Both the position numbers and the translations under genes were made by a program. The notes beneath the pieces are model-generated. The model had not been told where the DNA came from. It did no database searches and was given only the letters and a program-made list of their open reading frames with translations. A stretch of 5,398 nucleotides of DNA from NCBI GenBank assembly GCA_022843345.1, contig JALHNW010000155.1, positions 1-5,398 of the forward strand, read 5' to 3'. Numbering within the stretch: position 1 is the stretch's first letter; the number at the start of each line of letters is the position of its first letter. Positions 1 to 5,398 of the stretch are shown piece by piece. The DNA comes from Rubritepida sp. (GTDB lineage: Bacteria; Pseudomonadota; Alphaproteobacteria; Acetobacterales; Acetobacteraceae).

Positions 1-153
1 GGCGTGCTGGCGGGGATCGGCCTGTCGGCGCTTGCCATGTTCGCCGCGGCGTGGGGGCTGTTGCCGCCGGTGCAGGGCGCGCTGGTGCAGGAGGGCATTG
101 ACGTGGCGGTGATTCTCAACGCCCTTCGCGCGCTGAACGACGGGAGAGAATGA
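1..153 (+). CDS. heavy-metal translocating P-type ATPase, C-terminal fragment
   Basis: This is the 3' end of a gene that begins left of the window; the first base is in frame and 50 codons are visible before TGA at 151-153. The translation is a hydrophobic helix (about residues 5-21 of the fragment) followed by LLPPVQGALVQEGIDVAVI and then LNALRAL. That pattern, a last helix pair with PPV-GAL-QE-D-V-ILNALR, is the conserved C-terminal end of P1B-type ATPases, inner-membrane pumps that move metal ions such as Cu, Zn, Cd or Co using ATP. The phosphorylation (DKTGT), ATP-binding and metal-selective helices lie outside the window, so the metal cannot be assigned. The next gene starts at or just after its stop codon, which suggests the two are cotranscribed. 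The family call is strong because this tail is distinctive; the specificity is unknown. Confidence 0.85.
   Translation, partial: GVLAGIGLSALAMFAAAWGLLPPVQGALVQEGIDVAVILNALRALNDGRE
142..146 (+). promoter_or_regulatory. Shine-Dalgarno GGGAG for the hydroxyacid dehydrogenase
   Basis: GGGAG lies inside the last codons of the P-type ATPase gene. It is 9 bases before the ATG at 156 but only 3 before the ATG at 150. The spacing favours 156 as the true start, although the ATG at 150 forms a classic ATGA overlap with the upstream stop. Confidence 0.55.
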
Positions 154-155
154 AC

Positions 156-1115
156 ATGCCGCAGGTCAGGCGCCTCGCCATCCTCGACGACTACCAGGGC
201 GTGACCCTGGGCCTCGGTCCCTGGGACCGGCTGCCCCATGTGCAGACGGCGGTGTTCCGCGACACCCTGGCGGACGAGGACGCCATCGCCGCCCGCCTGG
301 CCGGCTTCGACGCGGTGCTGGCGATGCGCGAGCGGACGCCCTTCCCCGCTTCCCTGCTCGCGAAGCTGCCCGACCTGCGCCTGCTCATCACCACCGGCGA
401 GCGCAACCGCGGCATCGACGCCGCCGCCTGCGCCGAGCGGGGCGTGACCTTCTGCGGCACGCCCTCCTTCGGCGCGCCGACGGTGGACCTGACCTGGGCG
501 CTGATCCTGGGCCTGGCGCGGCGAATCCCCGAGCAGCAACAGGCGCTGCGCGACGGCAGGTGGCAGACCGCCGTCGGGATGGGGCTGGAGGGGAAGACGC
601 TGGGCCTGCTGGGCTTCGGCAAGCTGGGGCGGCGCGTCGCCGCGGTGGGCGCGGCGCTGGGCATGCGCGTGGTGGCGTGGAGCGCCAACCTGACGGAAGA
701 CGCCGCCCAGGCCGGCGGTGCCGCGCTGGTGACGAAGGAGGCGCTGTTCCGCGAGGCCGACGTGGTCTCCATCCACTACATCCTGTCCGACCGCTCGCGC
801 GGGCTGGTGGGGGCCGCGGAATTCGCGCTGATGAAGCCGGGCGCCTTCCTGGTGAACACCTCGCGCGGGCCGATCGTGGACCAGGACGCGCTGCTGGCCG
901 CGCTGCACGAGGGGCGCATCGGCGGCGCGGGCATCGACGTGTTCGACGTGGAGCCGCTGCCCGCCGGCCACCCTCTGCTCGCCGCGCCGCGCACCCTGCT
1001 GACGCCGCACCTTGGCTACTCCACCGAGGAGAATTACCGCGCCTACTTCGCCGGGGCCGTGGAGGCGATCGAGGCGTTTGAGGCCGGCGCGCCGGTGCGC
1101 GTGATCACGGGCTGA
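156..1115 (+). CDS. D-2-hydroxyacid dehydrogenase family protein
   Basis: A 319-residue cytoplasmic oxidoreductase of the D-isomer-specific 2-hydroxyacid dehydrogenase family (phosphoglycerate dehydrogenase / hydroxypyruvate reductase type), which interconverts 2-hydroxyacids and 2-ketoacids using NAD(P)H. An N-terminal substrate domain (about 1-100) contains ITTGERNRGID. The Rossmann domain follows, with the dinucleotide loop GFGKLG at 153-158. The catalytic triad is present: Arg237 in NTSRGPIVD, Glu266 in DVFDVEPLP and His285 in TPHLGY. The length is normal for the family. After the second Rossmann strand the sequence is VVAWSANLT, so Ser176 stands where NAD-specific members usually carry an Asp; NADP use is therefore possible (inference). 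The start at 156 is chosen from Shine-Dalgarno spacing; ATG at 150 would add two residues. The gene abuts the P-type ATPase stop and is followed by a 141-bp gap with hairpins, so it probably ends the upstream transcription unit. The physiological substrate is unknown. Confidence 0.9.
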   Translation: MPQVRRLAILDDYQGVTLGLGPWDRLPHVQTAVFRDTLADEDAIAARLAGFDAVLAMRERTPFPASLLAKLPDLRLLITTGERNRGIDAAACAERGVTFCGTPSFGAPTVDLTWALILGLARRIPEQQQALRDGRWQTAVGMGLEGKTLGLLGFGKLGRRVAAVGAALGMRVVAWSANLTEDAAQAGGAALVTKEALFREADVVSIHYILSDRSRGLVGAAEFALMKPGAFLVNTSRGPIVDQDALLAALHEGRIGGAGIDVFDVEPLPAGHPLLAAPRTLLTPHLGYSTEENYRAYFAGAVEAIEAFEAGAPVRVITG

Positions 1116-1131
1116 TTGCCCGCTCCCGCGC

Positions 1132-1162
1132 CGCCCCCTGCCCGCGCCTTGGGCAGGGGGCG
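1132..1162 (+). terminator. GC-rich hairpin 1 after the dehydrogenase (possible terminator)
   Basis: A perfect 12-bp inverted repeat: CGCCCCCTGCCC at 1132-1143 pairs with GGGCAGGGGGCG at 1151-1162 around a 7-base loop (1144-1150). It starts 16 bases after the dehydrogenase stop, where a terminator would sit. No T-run follows the 3' arm, so it is not a canonical intrinsic terminator. It could instead be a transcript 3'-end stabiliser, a weak terminator or part of an untranslated leader. The hairpin is read directly; its role is inference. Confidence 0.5.
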
Positions 1163-1165
1163 CGC

Positions 1166-1200
1166 CGCAACGCCCGAAGCGCCCCATTTCGGGCGTTGCG
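1166..1200 (+). terminator. GC-rich hairpin 2 before the transporter operon (possible terminator or leader element)
   Basis: A perfect 13-bp inverted repeat: CGCAACGCCCGAA at 1166-1178 pairs with TTCGGGCGTTGCG at 1188-1200 around a 9-base loop (1179-1187). It begins 3 bases after hairpin 1 ends. As with hairpin 1, no T-run follows on either strand. Its loop (GCGCCCC, 1179-1185) is complementary to the 3' side of hairpin 1 (GGGGCGC, 1157-1163), so the two could form a pseudoknot or alternative folds. Terminator, processing signal and leader regulator all remain possible. Confidence 0.5.
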
Positions 1201-1242
1201 CCCGCCGGCCCGGCCCGCGAGTTTCGCCCCGTCCGAACACCC

Positions 1243-1248
1243 GGGGAG
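1243..1248 (+). promoter_or_regulatory. Shine-Dalgarno GGGGAG deciding the start of the substrate-binding protein
   Basis: GGGGAG lies 8 bases before the ATG at 1257. The reading frame is open upstream to a TTG at 1116, but that extension runs through both hairpins, is a proline/arginine/alanine-rich stretch and would bury the export signal. The site therefore fixes the start at 1257. A short CCCCG/CGGGG pairing (1227-1231 with 1242-1246) could partly mask it. Confidence 0.75.
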
Positions 1249-1256
1249 ACTCCGCC

Positions 1257-2207
1257 ATGAGCCTGCATCGCCGCACCCTGCTGGCCGCCGCCGCGGCCGG
1301 GAGCCTCGCCACGCCGGCCATCGTCGCCGCGCAGGGCACGCGGGTGAGGATGGGCGCGCTGCGCCTCATCCACTCGATCACGCCCTTCTTCTACGAGCGC
1401 TTCATGCCCGAGGGCATGACGGTGGAGGTCATCCCCTTCGAGAGCCCGACCGAGGGCAAGAACGCCGTCGTCACCCGCAGCGTGGATTTCGGCGCCTTCG
1501 GCGTCGCCGCCGGCATCCTGGGGGCCGCGGCGCGCGAGCCGGTCACCGTCATCGGCTCCTGCTGCGACAAGGGCATGGCCGTGGTGTCGCGCAAGGACGG
1601 CCCGGTGAACGCGCTGGCCGACCTGCGCGGCCGGCGCGTGGGCATCTGGCCGGGCTCGACGCAGGAGGTGTTCATCCGCGAGCGCCTGCGGATGGAGGGC
1701 ATGACCATCCGCGACATCCAGTCCATCCGCGTGAGCTTCAGCGAGATGCACGCGGCGCTGGCCCGCGGCGACATCGACGCCTACGTCGGCGCCGAGCCGG
1801 GGCCGGGGATCAGCGTCGTCAGCGGCATCGGCAAGATCGTGGAATTCCCCTACTCCACCCCAATGGGCACGCTGAACATGGTGTTCGCCACCCACTTCGA
1901 GACGACGCAGCGCAACCCGCAGCTCTGCGCCGCCATGATGCGCGTGCACCGCCGCGCCAGCGACTTCGCCAGCACCAACAAGGCCGCCGCCATCGAGATG
2001 GCCATCGCGCGCCTGGGCATGAACCGCGCCGCGCTGGAGGTGAGCATCGAGAACGTCGAGCTGAACTGGCGCATGACGCCGCAGATGATCGAGCGCAGCC
2101 GCACCTACGCGCAGCACATGTTGGAGCTCCAGCAGATCCGCGCCCTACCGGACTTCAACACCTTCTTCAACACGCGCTTCAGCGACGACGAAGCGCGGAC
2201 CGCCTGA
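1257..2207 (+). CDS. ABC transporter periplasmic substrate-binding protein (NMT1/SsuA/TauA-like)
   Basis: A 316-residue exported solute-binding protein that would capture a small substrate in the periplasm and deliver it to the permease encoded next. Residues 1-25 form a signal peptide: SLHRRTLL with a twin arginine (Arg5-Arg6), an alanine-rich core and a likely cut after A-x-A near residue 24 or 25. The RR pair resembles a Tat signal but Sec export is also possible. There is no lipobox cysteine, so the mature protein is probably soluble. The family is recognised from ADLRGRRVGIWPGSTQE (121-137) and FSEMHAALARGDIDAYVGAEP (161-181, split here as FSEMHAALARG plus DIDAYVGAEP), typical of the NMT1/THI5-like and nitrate/sulfonate/taurine-binding group. 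An adjacent cysteine pair, Cys102-Cys103, is unusual. The stop TGA is directly followed by the permease ATG. The substrate is not predictable; relatives bind sulfonates, nitrate, pyrimidine precursors and aromatic acids. Confidence 0.88.
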   Translation: MSLHRRTLLAAAAAGSLATPAIVAAQGTRVRMGALRLIHSITPFFYERFMPEGMTVEVIPFESPTEGKNAVVTRSVDFGAFGVAAGILGAAAREPVTVIGSCCDKGMAVVSRKDGPVNALADLRGRRVGIWPGSTQEVFIRERLRMEGMTIRDIQSIRVSFSEMHAALARGDIDAYVGAEPGPGISVVSGIGKIVEFPYSTPMGTLNMVFATHFETTQRNPQLCAAMMRVHRRASDFASTNKAAAIEMAIARLGMNRAALEVSIENVELNWRMTPQMIERSRTYAQHMLELQQIRALPDFNTFFNTRFSDDEARTA

Positions 2208-2993
2208 ATGGACGCGGCGCGGCTTCGCGTGGCGGGCCTGGCACTCGCCGCGCCGCTCCTCTTCCTGCTGTTCTGGCACGTCTCGACGGCGGGGCGGTCC
2301 TTCAGCCTGATCCCGCCGCCGCTGGAGGTCGGGCGCCAGCTCTGGGACCTCGCCTTCGGCGGCGTGTGGGACGACCTGTATTCGGGCACGCTGGCCGAGC
2401 ATGCCTTCGCTTCCGTCAGCCGCGTCTATGGCGGCTTCCTGCTGGCCGCCGCCTGCGCGCTGCCGCTGGGCATGCTGATCGGCCGCATCCGCCTGGTGCG
2501 CGAGGCGCTGGACCCCACGCTCCAGCTCATGCGCCCGATCCCGGTCACCGCCTGGCTGCCGCTGGCCATGATCGTCTTCGGCATCGGCCCGCGCTCGGCC
2601 TTCTTCCTGGTGTTCCTCGGCGCGTTCTATCCCATCCTGGTCAACACCATCTTCGGCGTCCGCAACGTGGAGGGGCGGCTGTTCGAGGCCGCCGCCATGC
2701 TGGGCGTCTCGCCCTCCGCCGTGTTCTGGAAGGTGGTGCTGCCGGCCTCGCTGCCCTCCATTTTCACCGGGCTGCGGCTTGGCCTGGGCTTCGCCTGGGT
2801 GGTGATCGTGGTGGGCGAGATGACGGGCGTGCAGACAGGGCTGGGCGCCATCATCATGGAGGCGCGCCAGTTGAGCCGCACGGAGATCGTCATCAGCGGC
2901 ATGATCGCCATCGGCCTGCTCGGCTACGCCTCGGATGCGCTGGTGCAGGCGCTGGGCCGCCGGCTGCTGCGCTGGAGCCCCCAGCATGGCTGA
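2208..2993 (+). CDS. ABC transporter permease (SsuC/TauC-like, BPD_transp_1)
   Basis: A 261-residue inner-membrane protein that would form, probably as a homodimer, the translocation channel of the importer. About six hydrophobic segments are visible, near residues 8-24, 76-94, 112-126, 130-148, 187-204 and 228-246. The cytoplasmic EAA loop that docks to the ATPase is clear at 160-179: EAAAMLGVSPSAVFWKVVLP, with the conserved Glu160-Ala-Ala, Gly166 and Leu-Pro at the end. The length is usual for nitrate/sulfonate/taurine-type permeases. The ATG directly follows the stop of the binding protein and only a weak GCGGA (2195-2199) precedes it, so translation is probably coupled. Its end overlaps the ATPase start by 8 bases. 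The family is certain; the substrate is not. Confidence 0.92.
   Translation: MDAARLRVAGLALAAPLLFLLFWHVSTAGRSFSLIPPPLEVGRQLWDLAFGGVWDDLYSGTLAEHAFASVSRVYGGFLLAAACALPLGMLIGRIRLVREALDPTLQLMRPIPVTAWLPLAMIVFGIGPRSAFFLVFLGAFYPILVNTIFGVRNVEGRLFEAAAMLGVSPSAVFWKVVLPASLPSIFTGLRLGLGFAWVVIVVGEMTGVQTGLGAIIMEARQLSRTEIVISGMIAIGLLGYASDALVQALGRRLLRWSPQHG
2974..2977 (+). promoter_or_regulatory. Shine-Dalgarno GGAG deciding the start of the ATPase
   Basis: GGAG inside the permease 3' end lies 8 bases before the ATG at 2986. The frame is open to another ATG at 2935, but that would add a 17-residue cysteine/arginine-rich segment not expected in this family. 2986 gives the normal MADIPLLSVEGV start. Confidence 0.6.
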
Positions 2994-3744
2994 CATCCCC
3001 CTGCTGTCGGTGGAGGGCGTCACCAAGCGCTTCTCCTTCAACGGCGCGCCGATCACCGCGCTGGAGGGCGCGAACCTCGCCATCCGCAAGGGCGAGTTCG
3101 TCTGCCTCATCGGCCCCTCGGGCTGCGGCAAGTCCACCCTGCTGCGGATGGCGGGCGGGTTCGAGACGCCGAGCGAAGGCGCCCTTCGCATGTGGGGCGC
3201 GCCCGTCACGGCGCCGGGGCCGGACCGCGGCATGGTGTTCCAGGACTACGGCCTGTTCCCCTGGTTGACGGTGGCCGGCAACATCGGCTTCGGCCCCGCC
3301 GCCCGCGGCCGCCCGCGCGCCGAGGTGGCCGAGACCACCCGCCGCTTCGTCGAGATGGTGGGCCTCACCCGCTTCGCCGGCGCCTATCCGCACCAGCTCT
3401 CGGGGGGCATGAAGCAGCGCGTCGCCATCGCCCGCGTGCTGGCGAACGAGGCCGAGCTGGTGCTGATGGACGAGCCCTTCGGCGCGCTGGACGCCATGAC
3501 GCGCGAGAACCTCCAGCGCGAATTGCTCGAGATCTGGGCGCGCACGAAGCTGACGGTGATCTTCGTCACCCACGCCATCGAGGAGGCGATCCTGCTGGCA
3601 GACCGCATCGTGGTGATGTCCACCAACCCGGGCCGCATCGTGGCGGATGAGGCGGTGGCCCTGCCCCGCCCGCGCGACCCCACCAGCCCGGAGTTCAACG
3701 CGCTGCGCCGGCATTTCTCCGCGATGCTCGGGAGCCACCATTGA
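2986..3744 (+). CDS. ABC transporter ATP-binding protein (SsuB/TauB-like)
   Basis: A 252-residue cytoplasmic ATPase that powers the importer. All nucleotide-binding motifs are intact: Walker A GPSGCGKST (43-51), Q-loop Gln86 in VFQDYGLFPW, signature LSGGMKQR (138-145), Walker B LVLMDEP (158-164) with catalytic Glu163, D-loop GALD (166-169) and switch His196 in FVTHAIEEA. The sequence pattern VFQDYGLFPWLTVAGNI and TNPGRI (213-218) fits the nitrate/sulfonate/taurine subfamily, as does the length, with no extra regulatory domain at the C-terminus. It overlaps the permease by 8 bases and its stop overlaps the TTG start of the next gene by 4 bases. Together with the two preceding genes it makes a complete binding-protein/permease/ATPase importer. 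The substrate is unassigned. Confidence 0.95.
   Translation: MADIPLLSVEGVTKRFSFNGAPITALEGANLAIRKGEFVCLIGPSGCGKSTLLRMAGGFETPSEGALRMWGAPVTAPGPDRGMVFQDYGLFPWLTVAGNIGFGPAARGRPRAEVAETTRRFVEMVGLTRFAGAYPHQLSGGMKQRVAIARVLANEAELVLMDEPFGALDAMTRENLQRELLEIWARTKLTVIFVTHAIEEAILLADRIVVMSTNPGRIVADEAVALPRPRDPTSPEFNALRRHFSAMLGSHH
3730..3734 (+). promoter_or_regulatory. Shine-Dalgarno GGGAG supporting a TTG start
   Basis: GGGAG lies 6 bases before TTG at 3741, which overlaps the ATPase stop as TTGA. No ATG or GTG lies nearby that would keep the conserved N-terminus, so this site supports an uncommon TTG start. Confidence 0.6.
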
Positions 3745-4607
3745 AGCCCGCCGACCGCCTGGACTACGCCGCCCCCTTCGACCGCCCCCCGCGCCCCGGC
3801 CCGGACGGCGCGAAGGTCCTGGTCTTCCTCGTCGTCAACGTGGAGGAATGGGGCATCGAGCGCCCGATGCCCCGCCAAGTGCTGCCCGCGCCGACCAACG
3901 CGCCGGTGCTGCCCGACCTCGCCAACTGGGCGTGGCACGAATACGGCATGCGGGTAGGCTTCTGGCGCATCCTGCGGGCCTGCGAGGCGCGCGGCATCCG
4001 GCCCACCCTGTCGGTCAACGGCCGCGTCTGCACCGCCTATCCCCGCGTGGCGGAGGCGGCGCGCGACGCTGGCTGGGAGTTCATGGGCCACGGCTTCCGC
4101 CAGGTGCCCGCACATGCCCTGCACGACCAGGACGGCATGATCCGCGAGACGGTGGCCGCCATCAGGGAGTGCACCGGCACGGCGCCGCGCGGCTGGCTCG
4201 GCCCCGGCCTGACCCAGACGCTGGAAACGCCGGACCTGCTGGCGAAGCACGGCATCCGCTGGTGCGCCGACTTCGTGGTGGATGACGTGCCGGTGCCGAT
4301 CCGCACCGCGCACGGCCCCCTCTGGTCCATGCCCTATTCCGTCGAGCTGAACGACATCCCCATGATGATGGTGCAGCACCATGCGGCGGAGGAGCTGCAC
4401 GGACGCGGCATGGCGCAGCTCGACCGGCTGCTGGCGGAGGCCGGCACCGAGGGCTGCAAGGTGATGGGCCTGGCGGTCCACCCCTACATCTCCGGCGTGC
4501 CGCACCGCATCGGCGTGCTGGAGCGCCTGCTGGACGCCATTGCCAGCCGCCCCGGGGCGGTGTTCGCTCAGGGCAGCGAGATCCTGGGATGGTGGGAGCG
4601 GGGATGA
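3741..4607 (+). CDS. polysaccharide deacetylase family protein, PuuE/allantoinase-like hydrolase
   Basis: A 288-residue protein with no signal peptide, so probably cytoplasmic, with the NodB-type (carbohydrate esterase 4) barrel pattern. Equivalents of the family motifs can be placed. VNVEEW (32-37) sits where deacetylases have T-F-D-D; GHGFRQ (116-121) is where H-S/T-x-x-H is expected, keeping only the first His; RGWLGPGL (150-157) is the Arg/Pro/Gly loop; and AVHPYISG (245-252) carries the late His247. Glu replaces the Asp pair and the second zinc His is missing, so it is unlikely to be a classical zinc polysaccharide deacetylase. It better fits the branch that includes PuuE allantoinase and cyclic-imide hydrolases, which open cyclic amides. 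TTG at 3741 is chosen because of the GGGAG site and the TTGA overlap with the ATPase stop. Its end overlaps the next gene as ATGA. The position after an importer suggests it acts on the imported compound; the exact substrate is unknown. Confidence 0.82.
   Translation: MKPADRLDYAAPFDRPPRPGPDGAKVLVFLVVNVEEWGIERPMPRQVLPAPTNAPVLPDLANWAWHEYGMRVGFWRILRACEARGIRPTLSVNGRVCTAYPRVAEAARDAGWEFMGHGFRQVPAHALHDQDGMIRETVAAIRECTGTAPRGWLGPGLTQTLETPDLLAKHGIRWCADFVVDDVPVPIRTAHGPLWSMPYSVELNDIPMMMVQHHAAEELHGRGMAQLDRLLAEAGTEGCKVMGLAVHPYISGVPHRIGVLERLLDAIASRPGAVFAQGSEILGWWERG
4594..4598 (+). promoter_or_regulatory. Shine-Dalgarno GGGAG for the alpha/beta hydrolase
   Basis: GGGAG at the end of the deacetylase-like gene is 5 bases before the ATG at 4604, which overlaps the upstream TGA as ATGA. 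It supports 4604 as the start and translational coupling of the two hydrolases. Confidence 0.6.
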
Positions 4608-5398
4608 TCGACGGTTGGGCGGCGCTGACGCGGCGCGAGCGGGACGCGGCCTACAACAACACCGAGGCCGTGCCCGACAGCGCGGCGCTGATCGAGGAGC
4701 GCAACGCCGCCTCCGCCGCCTTCCGGGCGAGCGCGAAGGCGACGCTGGACATCCCCTTCGGCGACACCGCGCGCGAGGCCTGGGACGTCTTCCACGGCCC
4801 GTCCGAGGCGGCGCCGACGCTCGCCTTCATCCACGGCGGCTACTGGCAGCGCAACCGGCGCGAGGACTTCGCCATCCTCGCCGAGGGCGCGCTGGCGATG
4901 GGCTGGAACGTCGCGCTCTGCGGCTACACCCTCGCGCCCGAGGCGACGATGGAGCGCATCTGCTGGCAGGTGATGCGCGCGCTGGACGCGCTGGCGCCGC
5001 GCCTTGCCGGGCCGCTGGTGCTGTCGGGCTGGTCCGCCGGCGGGCACCTGGCGGCGATCGGGGCGGAGCACCCCTCCGTCTCCGCCGCGCTGTGCGTCAG
5101 CGGCATCTACGAGCTGGGCCCGATCCGCGACACCTACCTGGATGCCGCGCTGAAGCTGACCGACGAGGAGATTTCCGACCTCTCGCCGATCCGCCGCCCG
5201 GCGGTGATGAAGCCCCTCTGCGTTGCCTATGGCGGCACGGAGCTGCCGGCGCTGCGCCAGCATTCGCGCCACTTCCACGGCATGCGCGCCGATGCCCAGG
5301 CGCCCGGCCCGCTGCTGCCCATCCCCGGCGCCGACCACTTCCGCGTGCTGGACGCGCTGCGCCGGCCTGGCGGCGCCTTGCTGCGCGCGGCCGGGGAC
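4604..5398 (+). CDS. alpha/beta hydrolase, kynurenine-formamidase-like (3' end beyond window)
   Basis: An open frame of 265 codons from ATG at 4604 to the last base of the window, with no stop, so a short C-terminal part is missing. It encodes a cytoplasmic serine hydrolase with no signal peptide. The N-terminal YNNTEAVPD (17-25) is typical of the bacterial kynurenine-formamidase-like branch. The core shows the oxyanion motif HGGYW (77-81), the nucleophile elbow GWSAGG with Ser144, a probable acid in YGGTELP (Glu213) and the catalytic His245 in PGADHF. Members split amide or ester bonds, for example N-formylkynurenine, but many have unknown substrates. The acidic residue appears to be Glu rather than the more common Asp. 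It overlaps the deacetylase-like gene by 4 bases (ATGA), so a second hydrolytic step in the same pathway is likely. No other tryptophan-catabolism gene is visible, so calling it a kynurenine formamidase would be over-specific. Confidence 0.85.
   Translation, partial: MIDGWAALTRRERDAAYNNTEAVPDSAALIEERNAASAAFRASAKATLDIPFGDTAREAWDVFHGPSEAAPTLAFIHGGYWQRNRREDFAILAEGALAMGWNVALCGYTLAPEATMERICWQVMRALDALAPRLAGPLVLSGWSAGGHLAAIGAEHPSVSAALCVSGIYELGPIRDTYLDAALKLTDEEISDLSPIRRPAVMKPLCVAYGGTELPALRQHSRHFHGMRADAQAPGPLLPIPGADHFRVLDALRRPGGALLRAAGD

Noticed and set aside
1084..1095. 12-bp palindrome CCGGCGCGCCGG
   Set aside because: It is inside the dehydrogenase coding sequence and made only of G and C, so chance is a sufficient explanation.
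1196..1224. Possible -35-like TTGCGC in the gap before the transporter operon
   Set aside because: No convincing -10 element lies at a suitable distance, and the TTG sits in the arm of hairpin 2. No promoter can be supported.
1116..1256. N-terminal extension of the binding protein from a TTG at 1116
   Set aside because: It would translate through both hairpins and put a Pro/Arg-rich segment before the signal peptide. The ATG at 1257 has a strong Shine-Dalgarno site.
2145..3233. Long open frame of 362 codons on the - strand
   Set aside because: It lies opposite the permease and ATPase genes, which carry full family motifs. Its translation is a low-complexity His/Gln/Ala/Arg/Gly-rich sequence typical of antisense frames in GC-rich DNA.
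1196..3268. Open frame of 690 codons on the + strand
   Set aside because: It runs out of frame through three genes with strong homology signals, and its translation is Arg/Pro/Ala/His-rich without any domain.
3384..4505. Open frame of 373 codons on the - strand
   Set aside because: Antisense to the ATPase and the PuuE-like gene, with a biased His/Gln/Ala/Arg composition and no recognisable domain.
4568..5338. Open frame of 256 codons on the - strand
   Set aside because: It is the shadow of the alpha/beta hydrolase, whose catalytic motifs on the + strand are in order and correctly spaced.

Overview
The window is very GC-rich. Codons end mostly in G or C, Shine-Dalgarno sites are GGGAG-like, and genes are packed with stop/start overlaps. 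Together with the style of the exported-protein leader (RRTLLAAAAAG), this suggests a high-GC alphaproteobacterium, possibly of the Acetobacteraceae (Roseomonas-like). That assignment is inference from composition and protein style, not from a search. Every supported gene lies on the + strand.

Region by region: bases 1-153 are the last 50 codons of a heavy-metal (P1B-type) transport ATPase. It is followed almost without a gap by a complete D-2-hydroxyacid dehydrogenase (156-1115). A 141-bp gap (1116-1256) then holds two strong tandem hairpins without T-runs and a clear Shine-Dalgarno site. After it comes a tight run of five genes: an exported NMT1/SsuA-like substrate-binding protein (1257-2207), an inner-membrane permease (2208-2993), its ATPase (2986-3744), a polysaccharide-deacetylase-fold (PuuE-like) hydrolase starting at TTG (3741-4607), and a kynurenine-formamidase-like alpha/beta hydrolase that runs off the right edge (4604-5398). 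The junctions are TGA|ATG, an 8-base overlap, TTGA and ATGA, as expected of one translationally coupled operon.

How the genes may work together: the three transporter genes form a complete importer of the nitrate/taurine/pyrimidine-precursor class. The two cytoplasmic hydrolases after it belong to families that include C-N bond hydrolases (allantoinase or cyclic-imide-type for the first, formamidase-type for the second). The simplest reading is import of a small nitrogen-containing, perhaps cyclic amide, compound followed by two hydrolytic steps. The substrate cannot be read from sequence. The upstream dehydrogenase may or may not belong to this pathway. No RNA genes, insertion sequences, CRISPR arrays or long repeats were seen.
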